This document shows positions 62,265 through 64,000 of a DNA stretch of 64,000 bases, in pieces. The translations under genes were made by a program, and so were the position numbers. This DNA is from Panacibacter microcysteis. GTDB lineage: Bacteria > Bacteroidota > Bacteroidia > Chitinophagales > Chitinophagaceae. Numbering within the stretch: position 1 is the first letter of the stretch; every line of letters begins with the position of its first letter. The notes under the pieces were generated by a model. That model ran no database searches, was not told where the DNA came from, and worked only from the letters and a program-made list of their open reading frames with translations. Location: the NCBI RefSeq assembly GCF_015831355.1, contig NZ_JADWYR010000001.1:2294001-2358000 (forward strand), written 5' to 3'.

Positions 62265-64000
62265 TTAGAAATCGAGGTTTAAACCGAGCGAGAAGATGCG
62301 CGGTCTTGGATAAATATTGTTATCAACACCACTGTCACTTGCATTCTCCGGATCTAAACCTTTGTATTTTGTTATGATCAGCACATTCTGGATACTGGCT
62401 GCCAGCCTGAGCGATGCAGCATCTTTGAATATTTTTCCTACGTTGTACCCAATGTTGATGTTATCCAGCCTGAGGAACGAGGCATTTTCGATATAGTAAT
62501 CGGAGAGATACTGGTTGTTTTCAAAACCTGTTTCCAGGTAATTTGCTGATGCGTTACCAATAAAATTGATCGGGTTTTTTATCGACCTGATCACACCACT
62601 GTTTGAGAAATAGTTGTTGTAGAGGTAATTACCAAAATAGCCGTGTGCAGCCAGTCCAAGACTGAATGATTTATACGTTAGCTGTGTGTTGATACCAATC
62701 AATACATCCGGTGCAGGTTTCTTATAAAAATACCTGTCATCGCTGTTGATCTGACCATCCCGGTTAATGTCTTCGTATAAACCTTCTATAGGTTTGCCGG
62801 TTGTAGGATCGTATACCTGTTTGTAAACATTGTATGTGTATGGGCTATACCCCACAAAATGTTTCCCGATATTATTGCCTGTGCCGCCTGAAATACCGCT
62901 TACTTCAATGCCTTTGAAGTTGGGATCTTCCTGTTTTAAGAGATTGGTAATAGTTTGCTTGTTGTAGGTATAGTTGAAACCAAACTCCCATGTAAGATTG
63001 GCTGTTTTAACGGGAACTGTGTTGATTGCCAGTTCAACGCCTTTGATCTCCATGTTGCCCACATTCGTGGTGATCTGGTTTACGAAGTTGGCACCGGGTG
63101 CTACAGGCACTGTACTAAGCAGGTCTTTTGTTTTTTTGTAGAAATAATCTACGTTACCGGTAATCCTGTTATTGAAAAAACCAAAATCAATACCTGCGTT
63201 GGATGTGGTGGTTGTCTCCCACCTGATATTCGGGTCATAACCCTCCGGGCGAAGAAAAGTATAGAACATATCTCCAAACTGGTACTGGGCAGTATTATTG
63301 CTCGCTTTATAAACAGGCAGATATGAATAGTAGCCAATGCCATCCTGCTGACCGGTGATGCCCCAGCCAAGACGTAATTTCAGATCACTGATAAAAGATG
63401 AAGTCTTAAAAAACTGGTCTTTCAGCTTCCAGGCGGCAGCAAGTGCAGGGAAATAACCTACCCTGTTTTCTTTCGAAAATTTAGAGCTGGCGTCTCTTCT
63501 TAAAGAAGCTGTAAGCAGGTATTTATCAGCAATCGTAAGGTTTAGCCTTGCCAGGTAAGATTCGAGTCTAAACCTTGGTCTGTCAGTTGCAAAAGCGGGT
63601 TCGGAACCAGGTATTAATACTCCATCTGCGCCGTATGCCGGGTAGTTGAAGTTTTCCGTAAGAAAATCCTGGTAACTGTGCCCCACAAGCAGATCAACTT
63701 TTGAGTTAAGGCTGGTTAGTTCTTTGTTGTAAAAGAGTGATACATCAGCCAGCGTATTTTTTTTATTCTCTTTATAATAGACATAGCGCCCGTTGGTTAG
63801 AAAATTTGTGGCGGCTATAGGGTCTGTGTTATCATTACCATCACCGCTGATATTGTCTATACCGAGGTTTACCAGTACATGCAGGTCAGGTAAGAAATGT
63901 AATTTGTAATCAAGTTGCACATTCCCGATAATCCTGTTCACACCGGATGTGTTGTCACGCAGTTCGAGCAATGCAAGCGGGTTTCTTGTAGCAAGGTTTA
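62265..64000 (-). CDS. SusC/RagA-family TonB-dependent transporter, 3'-terminal part
   Basis: The C-terminal 577 or so residues of an outer-membrane transporter, truncated by the right edge of the window. The frame is open to 64000, and the TTG at 63971 is internal: the preceding codons read R-N-P-L-A-L-L-E-L. Beta-barrel motifs include SYQDF, YLARLNLTIADKYLLTASLRRDASSKFSKENR, LKLRLGWGITGQQDG and the closing aromatic SLGLNLDF. It would import glycans with SusD and TonB-derived energy. The N-terminal plug lies outside the window. Confidence 0.95.
   Translation of the reverse strand, partial: NLATRNPLALLELRDNTSGVNRIIGNVQLDYKLHFLPDLHVLVNLGIDNISGDGNDNTDPIAATNFLTNGRYVYYKENKKNTLADVSLFYNKELTSLNSKVDLLVGHSYQDFLTENFNYPAYGADGVLIPGSEPAFATDRPRFRLESYLARLNLTIADKYLLTASLRRDASSKFSKENRVGYFPALAAAWKLKDQFFKTSSFISDLKLRLGWGITGQQDGIGYYSYLPVYKASNNTAQYQFGDMFYTFLRPEGYDPNIRWETTTTSNAGIDFGFFNNRITGNVDYFYKKTKDLLSTVPVAPGANFVNQITTNVGNMEIKGVELAINTVPVKTANLTWEFGFNYTYNKQTITNLLKQEDPNFKGIEVSGISGGTGNNIGKHFVGYSPYTYNVYKQVYDPTTGKPIEGLYEDINRDGQINSDDRYFYKKPAPDVLIGINTQLTYKSFSLGLAAHGYFGNYLYNNYFSNSGVIRSIKNPINFIGNASANYLETGFENNQYLSDYYIENASFLRLDNINIGYNVGKIFKDAASLRLAASIQNVLIITKYKGLDPENASDSGVDNNIYPRPRIFSLGLNLDF

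Noticed and set aside
1-64000. tRNA, rRNA or riboswitch genes
   Set aside because: I looked for T-loop-like GGTTCRANTCC patterns with matching stems and for known riboswitch cores and saw none. A covariance-model search would be needed to exclude them fully.

Overview
The window is a chromosomal segment of a Bacteroidota bacterium, most likely family Chitinophagaceae. Evidence: a SusC/SusD/SusE-type outer-membrane uptake locus, the Bacteroidota order of division and wall genes (mraZ to ftsZ without murF or ddl), an FtsZ with a long C-terminal tail, several lipoproteins, few recognisable Shine-Dalgarno sites, and many intergenic regions free of genes. There are no phage genes, insertion sequences, tRNA, rRNA or CRISPR arrays that I can see.

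Layout. 1-7.4 kb: a small membrane protein, then a three-gene RND efflux operon on the minus strand (adaptor, pump, outer-membrane factor) and a small secreted protein. 7.5-12.6 kb: endonuclease III (nth), penicillin-binding protein 1C (pbpC), a coiled-coil lipoprotein and a rhomboid protease. 12.7-30.7 kb: the plus-strand dcw cluster mraZ-rsmH-ftsL-ftsI-murE-mraY-murD-ftsW-murG-murC-ftsQ-ftsA-ftsZ. It is preceded by a region with DnaA-box-like sequences and three helically phased MraZ-box-like repeats, and closed by an intrinsic terminator. 31-40 kb: a TIGR01777 epimerase, a two-gene ABC exporter, a TPR protein, a small secreted protein, a Gfo/Idh oxidoreductase, a frameshifted acetyltransferase gene, a methyltransferase and 3-methyladenine glycosylase I. 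40.4-43.7 kb: a two-gene operon, gpsA plus a HAD-GT20 fusion, that fits glucosylglycerol synthesis better than trehalose synthesis. 43.9-57.8 kb: single-gene units, including a cysteine-free Ate1-like protein, an exported SAM hydroxide adenosyltransferase homologue, a polyprenyl synthetase, an S10 peptidase, a bestrophin, a GH18 chitinase, an RRM protein and TrhO. 58-64 kb: a minus-strand SusC-SusD-SusE-SusF-like glycan uptake operon, with SusC running off the right edge.

The most unusual feature is a family of intergenic repeats: 24 half-sites at 19 loci, about one locus per 3.4 kb, never inside a gene I consider real. Each half-site has a 20-bp (or longer) core of one of three types in a partly shared flanking frame. 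Five loci hold two half-sites facing each other as long inverted repeats. Two of the core types differ by a compensating base pair in a small palindrome. Four copies interrupt the dcw cluster, and they are in exactly the four gaps there that exceed 200 bp. No candidate transposase for the family is in the window.
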